Source: Bradyrhizobium iriomotense (GTDB lineage Bacteria; Pseudomonadota; Alphaproteobacteria; Rhizobiales; Xanthobacteraceae). From it: DNA of 64,000 nucleotides. Shown here in pieces: positions 27,736 to 35,751 of this stretch. Below the pieces are notes generated by a model. It was not told the origin of the DNA, did no database searches, and saw only the letters and a program-made list of their open reading frames with translations. The stretch is taken from NCBI RefSeq assembly GCF_018129405.1, contig NZ_JAFCLP010000006.1:62001-126000 (forward strand), given 5' to 3'. A program made the position numbers and the translations under genes. Within the stretch, counting starts at the first letter, position 1; each line of letters opens with the position of its first letter.

Positions 27736-28905
27736 TTATTTTCGAAGCAGATGGACCATGCGTCGCGCAGCATCGTGCGCGACGTTGATGCCGATCAGTG
27801 CTGCGTGAATCAAGGCCACCACCGGATCATTCCGCCGCAGCGGGATCAGCACGTCGCCGATCGCGAAGCGTCCCCGCCAGATCGGGTTGATCATGGGGTG
27901 ATCGGCGCTCGCCGTGGAATCCGCGCTGGCGATGGCGGGATCGGCGCAGAGGTGGCGGGTGAGGTCGAGGGTGAGCTGCACGCCCGGCGAATATTTTGAA
28001 AAGCGCTCGTCGATGCCGAGCTTGAAGAAGAAGGCGCGGTCCCGGTGGCGCAGCACGATGCCGGCGGCGACCGGCGTCATGCCGGCGCGAAGCGTGACGA
28101 TCTCGCACTGCGCGGTCTCCGCCAGCGCCGGCACGGCTCGGCGGATGAAGGTCGCATCGCCCGCATGCTGGACCAGCGCGGTGCCGCGCTTGCCCTTCCA
28201 GCCGCTGGCTTCGAGCTGCAGGAAATTTTCGAGCGCCGGTCCGATCTCGTCGGGGCTGCGCGCAACCTCGAACGCGACGGGACCGTGCTCTTCGAGACGA
28301 TGGCGCTGGCGGCGCAGCTCCTTGAGCTTCTTGGCGCCGAGCGCGTCGCGCAACAGCGTTTCGCCATCCTGCGTCGCATCGAGGCTGGCGCGGATGTAGG
28401 AGGAGAGCACGCGCGGCTTCAGGCCGTCGCGGTTCAGAACCTGGTTGAGTGCATTCATCGCTGCGCCGTCGAGCGCGACGTCGTTCAGCACGAGCGCATG
28501 CGCGCCAGCCTCGCGCGTCCGCTGCAACAGGCGCGTGGCCGCCTCGATCGGAGCATCGCGATCGATCAACGGGCTGCACAACGTGCCATAGGGATGGGCG
28601 CTCACCAGTGCGGGCAGGGGAATCTTTTGGGCGTGCCAGAGCGAGATCACCGGCATCAGCCCGATCAGCCGCGTCGAAGATCCGTCGAATGCCGGCAGCG
28701 CCGAGGCGTCCGTGCGGCCGCGCGCACTCGCGCTGACGGCGAGCTCCCAGGCGGGCAGGTAATATCCGTTCGGCTCGATCGCGCGCTGCGCGAGCGCACG
28801 CCATTGGCCGGTGTCGACCGCCGCTAGCGGAACGCGCGCGCGCGCTGGAGCGACATCCCTTGCCGATGCCGGATTGATCGCAGCCTGATGCGCGATGTCG
28901 ACCAC
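27736..28905 (-). CDS. GNAT/BioF2-like acetyltransferase domain protein
   Basis: A 389-residue soluble protein starting at a GTG. The C-terminal half has the FemAB/BioF2-like GNAT fold: LKELRRQRHRLEEHGPVAFE, a linker, then FLQLEASGWKGKRGTAL and AGIVLRHRDRAFFFKLGIDE with SKYSPGVQLTLDL. These are the signature blocks of Acetyltransf_6 proteins, often linked to exopolysaccharide or lipid modification. Acceptor is unknown. It is convergent with the DsbA-type gene, four bases apart. Confidence 0.85.
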   Translation of the reverse strand: MVDIAHQAAINPASARDVAPARARVPLAAVDTGQWRALAQRAIEPNGYYLPAWELAVSASARGRTDASALPAFDGSSTRLIGLMPVISLWHAQKIPLPALVSAHPYGTLCSPLIDRDAPIEAATRLLQRTREAGAHALVLNDVALDGAAMNALNQVLNRDGLKPRVLSSYIRASLDATQDGETLLRDALGAKKLKELRRQRHRLEEHGPVAFEVARSPDEIGPALENFLQLEASGWKGKRGTALVQHAGDATFIRRAVPALAETAQCEIVTLRAGMTPVAAGIVLRHRDRAFFFKLGIDERFSKYSPGVQLTLDLTRHLCADPAIASADSTASADHPMINPIWRGRFAIGDVLIPLRRNDPVVALIHAALIGINVAHDAARRMVHLLRK

Positions 28906-29068
28906 GTCCCGTCGTCCCCGTTCACGCGAGCTGAGCCCGTGTTACCGGTCATGCTTAGCGCAAAGATTGGAAAATACCGTTGGGACGCCGCTGCAATTCG
29001 AGCGGTAGTGTTAACATTTCATTCAGCATCCGGTCGCGGCTGCCTCCGGCTACTCCGCGGACCGGTGG

Positions 29069-30505
29069 CTAGTCTCCCGGTACGAAATGATCGCGGGTGC
29101 TCGCGCGACCGCCACTGGCCGTATCGGTGATGGCGATCTCGACGTCGCGGGAGGTCTTCGGCAGGTCGGCTGGGCCGACCTGCACCGACAGCCTGACCTC
29201 GCGCGTCTGATCCTGCCCGACCTCGATGATGGGCTTGCCGCCGGGACCGGCCTCGATGCCAGCGACGCGAATGACCGCGCCCGGCAGGCCGGAGATGTCG
29301 AGCTCGAACGATCGCTGTGCGCCCTTGTTGAGGATGCGCACGGTGTAGTCGTTGCGTACCCCGCCATCCGAAAGCTGGACGAAGAGCGGATTGCGCTCGT
29401 GCAGCACGTTGACGTCCATCGTCGCGCGGGTGGCGAGGGCATAGAGCATGATGCTGCCGACGATGGCGATGGCCGCGGCATAGATCAGCGTGCGCGGACG
29501 GATGATGCGGTAGATCGGTGCCTTGCCCTCGCGCCGGCGCTGCATGTTGATGTCGGTGTCGTAGCCGATCAGGCCTTTGGGCCGGCCGATCTCCTGCATG
29601 ACGTTGTCGCAGGCGTCGATGCAGAGGCCGCACTGGATGCAGCCGAGCTGGATGCCGTTGCGGATGTCGACGCCGGTCGGACAGACATTGATGCACTGGT
29701 GACAGTCGACGCAGTCACCGGCGAGATCGCCGTGGGCACGGGCCGCATCCGCCTTCTTCACCGACATGCGCGGTTCGCCGCGGTCGCGGCGATAGGTGAC
29801 GTTGAGCGCCCATTCGTCGGTCAGCGCCGCCTGGATGCGCGGCCACGGGCACATGTAGATGCACATCTGCTCGCGGGCGTGACCGGCAAAGACGTAAGTC
29901 GTGGCGGTGAGGATGCCGATCCAGAGATAGGCGATGAACGGGGCCTGGAAGGTGGCGAGCTCCTTCACCAGCGTCGGCGCATCGGAAAAGTAGAGCACCC
30001 AGGCGCCGCCGGTCCACCACGCGATCATGATCCAGAGAAAGTGTTTCAGCGCGACTTTCCGAATGTGCTCGAGCGTCCAGTAGCGCTTGTCGCCCTGCAT
30101 GCGCTCGCGCCGGTCGCCCTCGACCCAGCGCTCCACCGCGTAGAACAGGTCGGTCCACACCGTCTGCGGGCACATGTAGCCGCACCACAGCCGGCCGGCG
30201 ACCGCATTCATCAGGAACAGCGTCATGGCCGCGATGATCAGCAGGCCGGTGAAGTAGTAGACCTCCTGCGGCCACAGCTCGATGAAGAAGAAGTAGAAGC
30301 GCCGATGCGGAAGATCGATCAGCACTGCCTGGTCCGGCAGGCCCGGCCCGCGGTTCCAGCGGACGAACGGCAGGAGATAGTAGGTTCCGAGCGTGACGCA
30401 GAGGATCGCCCATTTGATGCGGCGGAAGGGGCCGCGGACCGATTGGGGATAGACCTTCCTGCGCTTCTCGTAGAGAGGCCCTTCGATGAAGGTGTCGTCA
30501 GTCAT
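29069..30505 (-). CDS. ccoG: cytochrome c oxidase accessory protein CcoG (FixG/RdxA)
   Basis: CcoG is a membrane iron-sulfur protein that delivers or reduces copper for assembly of cbb3 oxidase. The 478-residue protein has about five membrane helices, the motifs YMCPQTVWTDLFYAVERW and CIYMCPWPRIQAA, and two 4Fe-4S ferredoxin clusters (CVDCHQCINVCP and CIQCGLCIDACD). A C-terminal periplasmic Ig-like domain follows. Normally it heads ccoGHIS; here no ccoH, ccoI or ccoS lies next to it, so this is an orphan or second copy. Confidence 0.95.
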   Translation of the reverse strand: MTDDTFIEGPLYEKRRKVYPQSVRGPFRRIKWAILCVTLGTYYLLPFVRWNRGPGLPDQAVLIDLPHRRFYFFFIELWPQEVYYFTGLLIIAAMTLFLMNAVAGRLWCGYMCPQTVWTDLFYAVERWVEGDRRERMQGDKRYWTLEHIRKVALKHFLWIMIAWWTGGAWVLYFSDAPTLVKELATFQAPFIAYLWIGILTATTYVFAGHAREQMCIYMCPWPRIQAALTDEWALNVTYRRDRGEPRMSVKKADAARAHGDLAGDCVDCHQCINVCPTGVDIRNGIQLGCIQCGLCIDACDNVMQEIGRPKGLIGYDTDINMQRRREGKAPIYRIIRPRTLIYAAAIAIVGSIMLYALATRATMDVNVLHERNPLFVQLSDGGVRNDYTVRILNKGAQRSFELDISGLPGAVIRVAGIEAGPGGKPIIEVGQDQTREVRLSVQVGPADLPKTSRDVEIAITDTASGGRASTRDHFVPGD

Positions 30506-30612
30506 GCAGCGCTCCGGGCGTCAATGCCAGCGAGCCCGATTCCGGTGCGCAGAAGAGGCGGTACAGAGTTGCCGACACCGAGCGGACCTTCCGGCTCGCG
30601 ATGCTGTAATAT

Positions 30613-30693
30613 CGCGATGCTGTAATATAGCGTCTCACCGTCATGCCTGGATTTGACTAGGCTCAATGCGCGCAGCTTTCCGAGATGCTGGGA
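30613..30693 (-). pseudogene. remnant of an ArsR-type winged-helix regulator
   Basis: About 27 residues match the recognition-helix to wing part of ArsR regulators (SQHLGKLRALSLVKSRHDGE then TLYYSIA). The preceding helices and the C-terminal helix are missing, and the frame runs on into unrelated sequence up to the ccoG start. The sequence GCGATGCTGTAATAT is duplicated in tandem right after the match (30598-30627). BigR-type ArsR regulators often stand next to YeeE/YedE genes as here, so this is probably the decayed cognate regulator. Confidence 0.65.
30653..30666. promoter_or_regulatory. FixK/FNR-like box candidate
   Basis: TTGACTAGGCTCAA fits TTGA-N6-TCAA. It lies 48 bp upstream of the first YeeE gene and 148 bp upstream of ccoG. 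It also lies inside the ArsR remnant, so it may be accidental; ccoG genes are often FixK-controlled, which makes it worth noting. Confidence 0.3.
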
Positions 30694-30713
30694 CTGTGCC
30701 GCCGGAGGATCTG

Positions 30714-31142
30714 ATGGTTTCGACATCATTTACGCCGATTGCCTCCCTCGTCGGCGGTGCGCTGATCGGGCTATCCGCCGTTCTGCTGATGTGGGCGAAC
30801 GGACGCATCGCCGGCGTCAGCGGCATCGCGGCGCGGCTCTTTCCGCCTTACGAAGACGGCGAGTTTGCCGGCCGGCTCGCCTTCGTCGCCGGTCTCGTCG
30901 TCGCCCCCGTGCTGGTCCTGCTTGTCACCGGGCGTCTTCCAGCGCAGACGATCGCGGCCGGGCCGGCCGTCCTGATCATCGGCGGATTGCTCACCGGTTT
31001 CGGTTCGGTGTGGGGCAGCGGCTGCACCTCCGGCCATGGCGTCTGCGGCCTGTCGCGGCTGTCGGTGCGCTCGCTGGTCGCGACCATGACCTTCATGGCG
31101 GCAGGCATGGCGACCGTCTTCGTGATGCGGCACTGGAGCTGA
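30714..31142 (+). CDS. YeeE/YedE-family sulfur transporter, N-terminal half protein
   Basis: A 142-residue membrane protein with four helices and the thiosulfate-channel motif GSGCTSGHGVCGLSRLS (about residues 103-119). YeeE/YedE proteins carry thiosulfate or related sulfur species across the inner membrane. Here the transporter is split in two genes, this one being the first half. ATG 30714 follows GGAGG at eight bases. Its stop overlaps the next gene's start by one base (TGATG). Confidence 0.9.
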   Translation: MVSTSFTPIASLVGGALIGLSAVLLMWANGRIAGVSGIAARLFPPYEDGEFAGRLAFVAGLVVAPVLVLLVTGRLPAQTIAAGPAVLIIGGLLTGFGSVWGSGCTSGHGVCGLSRLSVRSLVATMTFMAAGMATVFVMRHWS

Positions 31143-31615
31143 TGGCAATGGCAATCCTCGTTCAATTCGCGATCGGCCTGATCTTCGGCATCGGCCTCAT
31201 CGTCTCCGGCATGTCGAACCCGGCCAAGGTGCTGAACTTCCTGGACATCGGCGGCATTCCGGCAGGGACATGGGATGCGAGCCTCGCCTTCGTGATGGCG
31301 GGCGCGGTGGCCGTGACCTTCATCGGCTTCAATCGCGTCCTAAAGCTCGCGCGTCCGTTCTTCGCCGATCGATTTTATCTGCCGACCCGGCGAGACATTG
31401 ATCCCAGGATCGTCGCAGGTCCCGCGATCTTCGGTGTCGGCTGGGGATTGGCGGGCTTCTGTCCGGGTCCGGCGCTGACAGCGCTCGGATTCGGGTCGGC
31501 CTCCGCGGTCATCTTCGTTGCGGCGATGTGCGCCGGCATGGTGCTCGCCCGTTTCATCGCTCACCTGCCGTCATTGACGCGCTTCGTCACGCCGGCCGAT
31601 CCGCTCGAAACCTGA
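31142..31615 (+). CDS. YeeE/YedE-family sulfur transporter, C-terminal half protein
   Basis: A 157-residue membrane protein completing the split transporter. It has FGIGLIVSGMSNPAKVLNFLD near the start and GVGWGLAGFCPGPALTALG (about residues 97-115), containing the second conserved Cys of the channel. The ATG overlaps the previous stop by one base, so the two are translationally coupled. In the PmpAB/bigR group such pairs export or import sulfide-related species. Substrate is inferred. Confidence 0.9.
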   Translation: MAMAILVQFAIGLIFGIGLIVSGMSNPAKVLNFLDIGGIPAGTWDASLAFVMAGAVAVTFIGFNRVLKLARPFFADRFYLPTRRDIDPRIVAGPAIFGVGWGLAGFCPGPALTALGFGSASAVIFVAAMCAGMVLARFIAHLPSLTRFVTPADPLET

Positions 31616-31636
31616 AGTCACAGTAGAGACTAAGTC

Positions 31637-31993
31637 ATGGACAAGAACTATCCCGAAATCACGCGGCAAATCTCCGCCAACATGAAGAAGCTGCGGAGCG
31701 ACATTCCCGACACCATGAAGGGATTTGCCGCGCTGGCCCAGGCCGCGACCCGCGACGGCGCGCTGGACAAGAAGACCAAGGAACTGATCGCGCTGGCGCT
31801 CGGGGTCGCCGCGCATTGCGACGGCTGCATCGGCTTTCACACCGAGGCGCTCGTCAAGCTCGGCGCAACGCGCGAGGAGATCGAGGAGACGCTCGGCATG
31901 GCCGTCTATATGGGAGGCGGGCCGTCGCTGATGTACGCCGCCGATGCAATCGCGGCCTACGAGCAGTTCCGGCAGCAATCCGTCGCCGCCTGA
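31637..31993 (+). CDS. AhpD-like carboxymuconolactone decarboxylase-family protein
   Basis: A 118-residue helical protein with the AhpD redox motif E49-X11-C61-X2-C64-X3-H68 (CDGCIGFH), so thiol-peroxidase or disulfide-reductase-like activity is likelier than decarboxylation. It starts 21 bp after the YeeE pair and is probably in the same transcript, joining sulfur uptake with thiol protection. A 15-bp hairpin follows the gene. Confidence 0.92.
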   Translation: MDKNYPEITRQISANMKKLRSDIPDTMKGFAALAQAATRDGALDKKTKELIALALGVAAHCDGCIGFHTEALVKLGATREEIEETLGMAVYMGGGPSLMYAADAIAAYEQFRQQSVAA

Positions 31994-32019
31994 TTCCGTT
32001 CAACCGGCATGCGGAAGCG

Positions 32020-32053
32020 GCGGGACCGGGCGAGTTGTCTCGCCCGGTCCCGC
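32020..32053. terminator. 15-bp perfect hairpin between convergent genes
   Basis: GCGGGACCGGGCGAG-TTGT-CTCGCCCGGTCCCGC is a perfect stem with a 4-base loop, 26 bp after the AhpD-type stop and 22 bp before the end of the convergent gene. No T-tract follows on either strand, so termination is likely but not proven. Confidence 0.55.
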
Positions 32054-32075
32054 TCATCAATCACGCGTTCATCGA

Positions 32076-32405
32076 TCACCAGCGGTCGTCGACACCGACG
32101 CCAACGCTGACACCGGGCGCGCGAATGCCGACCCCGGCGCGCGGGCCGTCATCCCAATCGCGGTGATAGGTCCGGCGCTCGTAATAGCGTTCGCGCGGCA
32201 TGTAGTTATAGGAATCCCGCACGATGACACGCGAACCGCCGCGCGTGCGATAGCAGCGGCCGGTATCGTCGCAGACAAGTCGTACCTGCTGGACGAGATC
32301 CGGATTGGTGTATTCGCTGCTCGTGTAGATATCGGAAGCCTTCGCCCCCGAGGCGGCGGCCAAAGCACCCACGCCCGCCAACAGCGCAATAGTCAACGTC
32401 CTCAT
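32076..32405 (-). CDS. exported hypothetical protein (109 aa)
   Basis: GAGGAGGAC lies directly before two adjacent ATGs; the second (32405) has better spacing. The signal peptide is MRTLTIALLAGVGALAAASG, cut after AKA. The mature part is Arg/Tyr-rich with one Cys pair (VCDDTGRCY) and ends in a Gly/Val-rich tail (RAGVGIRAPGVSVGVGV) like small rhizobial surface or YXWGXW-type proteins. Function unknown. Confidence 0.75.
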   Translation of the reverse strand: MRTLTIALLAGVGALAAASGAKASDIYTSSEYTNPDLVQQVRLVCDDTGRCYRTRGGSRVIVRDSYNYMPRERYYERRTYHRDWDDGPRAGVGIRAPGVSVGVGVDDRW

Positions 32406-32518
32406 CATGTCCTCCTCGAAACTGCCCTCGGCGGTAACAAGAAGGGGAGGCGGTGATCGTTCCCGGCCGCAATACTGGTTTTTCCCGGAACCGCACCTTC
32501 GTCAATCGCGGATTGTTC

Positions 32519-32923
32519 CTAGATCGGCTCGTAAGTCTCGGTCCCGCAAATGTCGTCGGCTTCGGCGCGCCGGCGATCGACGACCTTTCCGCCATTGATG
32601 GTCACGATGTAGGTCTGGGCGCCGAGAGAAGTGCCGGTTGCGGAGGTGAGCTGCGCACGGACGCAGGCGGTCCAGCCCGGTCCTCGCACCTCGTGATGGG
32701 GCGGGGCGACATGAACCTCACGTGGATAGGACGTGGTGAGAAACACCACGTCGATCTGCTCGCGCACCACGCGCTTGACGTCGGGGGGCGGCTCCGGCGG
32801 CGGCTGCTCGGCTTCCTTGATGCGCATGAACTCGGGCACCGGCGCCCGGCTGTCGGCAAAGCCGCATGCACCGAGCGCGAGCGCGCCGGCCAGCAGCGCC
32901 GCATTGGCAATGATCCGCAACAT
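32519..32923 (-). CDS. small lipoprotein (134 aa)
   Basis: Signal sequence with lipobox LALGAC (MLRIIANAALLAGALALGAC), so the mature protein starts with a lipidated Cys. The mature domain (RVVREQIDVVFLTT; WTACVRAQLTSATGTSLGAQ; CGTETYEPI) has two more cysteines and looks beta-rich. It stands 113 bp upstream of the 109-residue gene on the same strand. No family recognised. Confidence 0.78.
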   Translation of the reverse strand: MLRIIANAALLAGALALGACGFADSRAPVPEFMRIKEAEQPPPEPPPDVKRVVREQIDVVFLTTSYPREVHVAPPHHEVRGPGWTACVRAQLTSATGTSLGAQTYIVTINGGKVVDRRRAEADDICGTETYEPI

Positions 32924-33075
32924 CCGTGAACGTCCCCTGCGGGCGAACAGATAGGCACGAATGCGATCCGGCGAAGTCCGCCCCGATCAAGATTTGCTGA
33001 AGGCGCGGAACCCGCGGCATTTGCTATTACGGGATTGCAGGCTAGTTTGTACCCCACGCGAGGGGGATTGCATCG

Positions 33076-33300
33076 ATGAGGATTTTGGTCATAGCGGCTG
33101 CGGTGCTGGCGCTGGCGTGCGGCTCGGCTGAGGCGCAGGGGCGGCGTCAGCCCAATGACGGCGCCAAGCCGGCGGATAACAAGCCGAAGGTCGACGAGAA
33201 AGCCTACAAGGCCGCGCTCGAGCGTATTCCCGAGCCGAAGGAAAAGTACGATCCGTGGGGCGGGGCCCGCCCGAGCGAACCCGCCAAGAAGCCGAAATGA
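33076..33300 (+). CDS. small exported protein with DPWGG motif (74 aa)
   Basis: Signal peptide MRILVIAAAVLALACGSAEA, then a short charged segment KVDEKAYKAALERIPEPKEK and YDPWGGARP. A paralogue with the same DKAYK-x2-L-x2-IP-x2-K-x4-DPWGG-x-R pattern occurs at 35359-35655. The mature part is only about 50 residues and disordered apart from one helix. Probably a periplasmic small protein; role unknown. Confidence 0.75.
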   Translation: MRILVIAAAVLALACGSAEAQGRRQPNDGAKPADNKPKVDEKAYKAALERIPEPKEKYDPWGGARPSEPAKKPK

Positions 33301-33704
33301 CCCACGGCGGGTATCGCGGACTGGTCCGCGAATTCCGCAAACACTTGTTCTGATCACAATGCGGCCACGCGCCCCCCTGGGGAGAGTTCGGGGCGGCAGT
33401 GGCGCAACGTCCGCTTCTCGGCACTACGAGACATCGCGGCGGACACCGGCGGTCACTCTGAGGTCGCTACCTCGATCGGCGACCGCAAAGTTGCGTTTGG
33501 CAGACGAGGGCCATCGCCAGAGTCGCGCGCGATCGATCGTCCCGGGGACGATTTCTTGATGTCGTCGGCGGTCACACGCGCGATCATCGCACTCGTGGTC
33601 GCGAGCTGACGCGGTCGCGAGCTGACGCTGGCGCGCCGCCACCATATCGAGCAATCATGATCGTGTTGTGCATGTGATGCGAACACTCGTTCACATCGCG
33701 TGTG
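33301..33704. other. gene-free interval of about 400 bp
   Basis: I find no supported coding frame. A 16-base direct duplication (GGTCGCGAGCTGACGC) lies near 33597-33628. An imperfect dyad, GATGCGAAC-ACTC-GTTCACATC, is near 33678-33699, close to the end of the PilZ gene. A tiny frame at 33559 (MSSAVTRAIIALVVAS) looks like a cut-off signal peptide and is not annotated. Confidence 0.5.
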
Positions 33705-33953
33705 CTATTGCACGAAAGCGAGGCCGATGCGTTTGTCGCTGCGCCACACGGGGCGGCAATTCCGCACGAAATTGTCACGTGCGATCGAGAGTGTGAACGA
33801 TTGCGGCAATGTCACCGGGCTATCGAGGTCGATCGCCGCGCCGCTTTCCGACATGTTTCGCACCGTGCACGCGATGCCGCCGTCTTCGAAGGTGATCGTT
33901 CCGCCCTTGAAAACACGGTGCCGCTGTGCTGCGCGCTTCTCGATCATCGGCAT
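33705..33953 (-). CDS. single-domain PilZ protein (82 aa)
   Basis: PilZ domains bind cyclic di-GMP. Both parts of the site can be seen: the Arg-rich stretch KRAAQRHRVFKGG (about residues 5-17) and NMSESGAAIDL (D/N-x-S-x-x-G type). The ATG at 33953 is preferred to the longer frame because the motif normally begins a few residues from the start. Stand-alone PilZ proteins act as c-di-GMP receptors for motility or polysaccharide; the diguanylate cyclase at 58739 is one possible source. Confidence 0.85.
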   Translation of the reverse strand: MPMIEKRAAQRHRVFKGGTITFEDGGIACTVRNMSESGAAIDLDSPVTLPQSFTLSIARDNFVRNCRPVWRSDKRIGLAFVQ

Positions 33954-34131
33954 TAATCCATCGTGACGATTGTGAAATAGTGCATAGAAATTACGTTGAA
34001 ATGAACTCAATACTGGCGCTACTTGCATGGCGCTTCAGACTTCGTTTACGACGTTGGAGCGGTGAGTCACGTCCCGCCGACTTTCCTCACGATCCTTTCC
34101 TTTATGGCGTTACGCGCCGATGGAGATATTG

Positions 34132-34425
34132 ATGAAGACTTCGCTTTCGCTTCTGTTCGCCGCAGCGCTCTCGCTGACATCCATGCCCGCCCACGCCGCC
34201 AAGTGGGACCTCTCGACCATGAGCTGCAAGCAGTTCCTCGAGAGCGGCGAAGACAACATCGCGGTCGTGCTGACCTGGATGGACGGCTGGTACAAGGGCG
34301 ACGAGGACAACGCGATCATCGACACCGAGGTGTTCATCGAGAACGCCAAGAAGTTCGGTGCCTATTGCGGAAAGAATCCGACCGTCAGCGTCGTCACCGC
34401 GGCCGACGAGATCCTCGGCAAGTAA
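34132..34425 (+). CDS. HdeA/HdeB-like periplasmic acid-stress chaperone
   Basis: The 97-residue protein has a signal peptide (MKTSLSLLFAAALSLTSMPA, cut after HAA) and a small helical domain with a single Cys pair (MSCKQF and GAYCGKN), with TWMDGWYKGDEDN between, as in HdeA. ATG 34132 is chosen because GGAGA precedes it. HdeA proteins keep periplasmic proteins soluble at low pH. An intrinsic terminator follows at 34489. Confidence 0.85.
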   Translation: MKTSLSLLFAAALSLTSMPAHAAKWDLSTMSCKQFLESGEDNIAVVLTWMDGWYKGDEDNAIIDTEVFIENAKKFGAYCGKNPTVSVVTAADEILGK

Positions 34426-34488
34426 TTATTGAAGCGTGCCGACTGAGACACGATCGCATTCGTGCCTCGGTCTGGCGTCGACGTCATC

Positions 34489-34530
34489 GAGAGCCGCGGC
34501 GCGCCTTGCGCTCACGCGGCTCTCATTTTT
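34489..34530 (+). terminator. intrinsic terminator after the HdeA-like gene
   Basis: GAGAGCCGCG pairs with CGCGGCTCTC around a 16-base loop, followed by ATTTTT. It lies 63 bp after the stop codon. Confidence 0.7.
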
Positions 34531-34540
34531 CAGATGAGGC

Positions 34541-35023
34541 TCAGCCCGGCAACATCGCGAACGCGCTCGACACCATCGCCACCGGCTTGTTGTCGGCGGC
34601 CGACAGCAGCGTGACGCGGCCGAAGCTCATGGTGCGGCCGAGCCGCACCACGCGGGCGTCCGCGAGCACGTCCGACGATGAGGCTGCGCGCATGAAATGC
34701 GTGGTCTGGTCGACCGTCGTCATCGGACGGTAGCCGCGATTGGCGGCAAGGATGGCGATCACCATGGCGGTGTCGGCGAGGGCCATCAGCGCCTGGCCGC
34801 AGACCACCCCGCCGCTCCGGCACAGCCGCTCCGAAAACGTCATGCGCAGCAGTGCGCCCGGCTGCCAGTCGGGATCATCTGCCGGCGGTGCATGCTCGAT
34901 GCGCTCGACCGAGAGGTTGAGATCCTGGACCCAGGGCGCGAAGACCTCGCCGAGGATGCGTCGGGCATCATTGATGCCGAACTCGGCTTCTGGCTGCGAT
35001 GGCATTGCTGTCGTGTCCTCCAT
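34541..35023 (-). CDS. PaaI-type hotdog acyl-CoA thioesterase
   Basis: A hotdog-fold protein of about 160 residues: RSGGVVCGQALMALADTAMVIAI is the central helix with the catalytic acid (D in ALADTAM), and TTVDQTTHFMRAA and ARVVRLGRTMSFGRVTLLSA are the following strands. It would cleave acyl- or aryl-CoA thioesters. Two starts are possible, 35023 and 35005; the first keeps GGAGG inside the coding part, the second uses it as ribosome site. Confidence 0.85.
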   Translation of the reverse strand: MEDTTAMPSQPEAEFGINDARRILGEVFAPWVQDLNLSVERIEHAPPADDPDWQPGALLRMTFSERLCRSGGVVCGQALMALADTAMVIAILAANRGYRPMTTVDQTTHFMRAASSSDVLADARVVRLGRTMSFGRVTLLSAADNKPVAMVSSAFAMLPG

Positions 35024-35151
35024 TGTTGCCGGATGTTTCGGCCATTCTGCCCGCATCGGCGCGGCAAAGTCACCCGGCTGGTGCCGGTCCCGTCGGCTTG
35101 AAAATGCCTGACTTGGCCCGATATGATGCCGTGGTTGGGTACAGGTGGGCG

Positions 35152-35274
35152 ATGTTGCGTCGGTATGTCCTCGTCTTTTGTCTGGTTGCGCTCGGTCTTG
35201 CGCTGAACGGGTGCACCAGGTGCGGCCCGATCTGGGACGACTGGCTGCACACGCCGAAATCGTGCCGATCGTAG
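35152..35274 (+). CDS. tiny lipoprotein (40 aa)
   Basis: MLRRYVLVFCLVALGLALNGC carries a signal with lipobox (LALNGC), leaving a mature peptide of about 20 residues (CTRCGPIWDDW...). AGGTGGG precedes the ATG. The Cys-x-x-Cys and IWDDW pattern is unusual for so short a mature protein. It is divergent from the thioesterase gene. Role unknown. Confidence 0.6.
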   Translation: MLRRYVLVFCLVALGLALNGCTRCGPIWDDWLHTPKSCRS

Positions 35275-35358
35275 CGGTCCCTGCGGCTCCCAGCGCCGCG
35301 CTGGGATGACAAGGCACGGGCGATCCGCGCCTCCATGAAATGATCTGAGGAGTCAAAG

Positions 35359-35655
35359 ATGAAGCTTTTCCGTATGGCGGCGGTGTTGCTGGCCGTGCTG
35401 GCGGGACCGGCCTATGCGCAAATGCCCAATCTCAATTTGCTGCAGGACGGTCCGGGCAAGACCCCGGAGGAGAAGGCCGCGGAAGCCGAGCGTGACAAGG
35501 CCTACAAGGAAACGCTGAAGAAGATTCCGGACGCCAAGGCGTCCAACGATCCCTGGGGCGGCATGCGCTCCGATCCGCCGAAGCAGCCGGCGGCGCCGAA
35601 GGCGGCCGCCACCAGCGCGCCGAAGAAGACCAAGACCGGCACAGCCGCGAACTGA
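35359..35655 (+). CDS. small exported protein with DPWGG motif (98 aa)
   Basis: Signal peptide MKLFRMAAVLLAVLAGPAYA; the mature part has a charged helix (KTPEEKAAEAERDKAYKETL) then KKIPDAKASNDPWGGMR and a Lys/Ala/Pro tail. Paralogue of 33076-33300, sharing the KAYK...IP...DPWGG block. GAGGAG lies upstream of the ATG. Likely periplasmic; function unknown. Confidence 0.78.
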   Translation: MKLFRMAAVLLAVLAGPAYAQMPNLNLLQDGPGKTPEEKAAEAERDKAYKETLKKIPDAKASNDPWGGMRSDPPKQPAAPKAAATSAPKKTKTGTAAN

Positions 35656-35751
35656 GCCTTTCGGCCGGAGGCGGCGCCTTCCGGCCGGGACTCCTCTTCG
35701 TCCGGCCACTCCCTACATTGAGCGCAGGTATTGCGTAGAGGAGGGGAGGTC

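Noticed and set aside
29087-30625. Long rightward frame (about 510 codons) opposite ccoG
   Set aside because: No recognisable protein features; the opposite strand encodes a complete CcoG with both ferredoxin motifs.
34120-34131. Earlier ATG for the HdeA-like gene
   Set aside because: GGAGA lies between this ATG and the next one at 34132, so it serves the later start, which also gives a better signal peptide.
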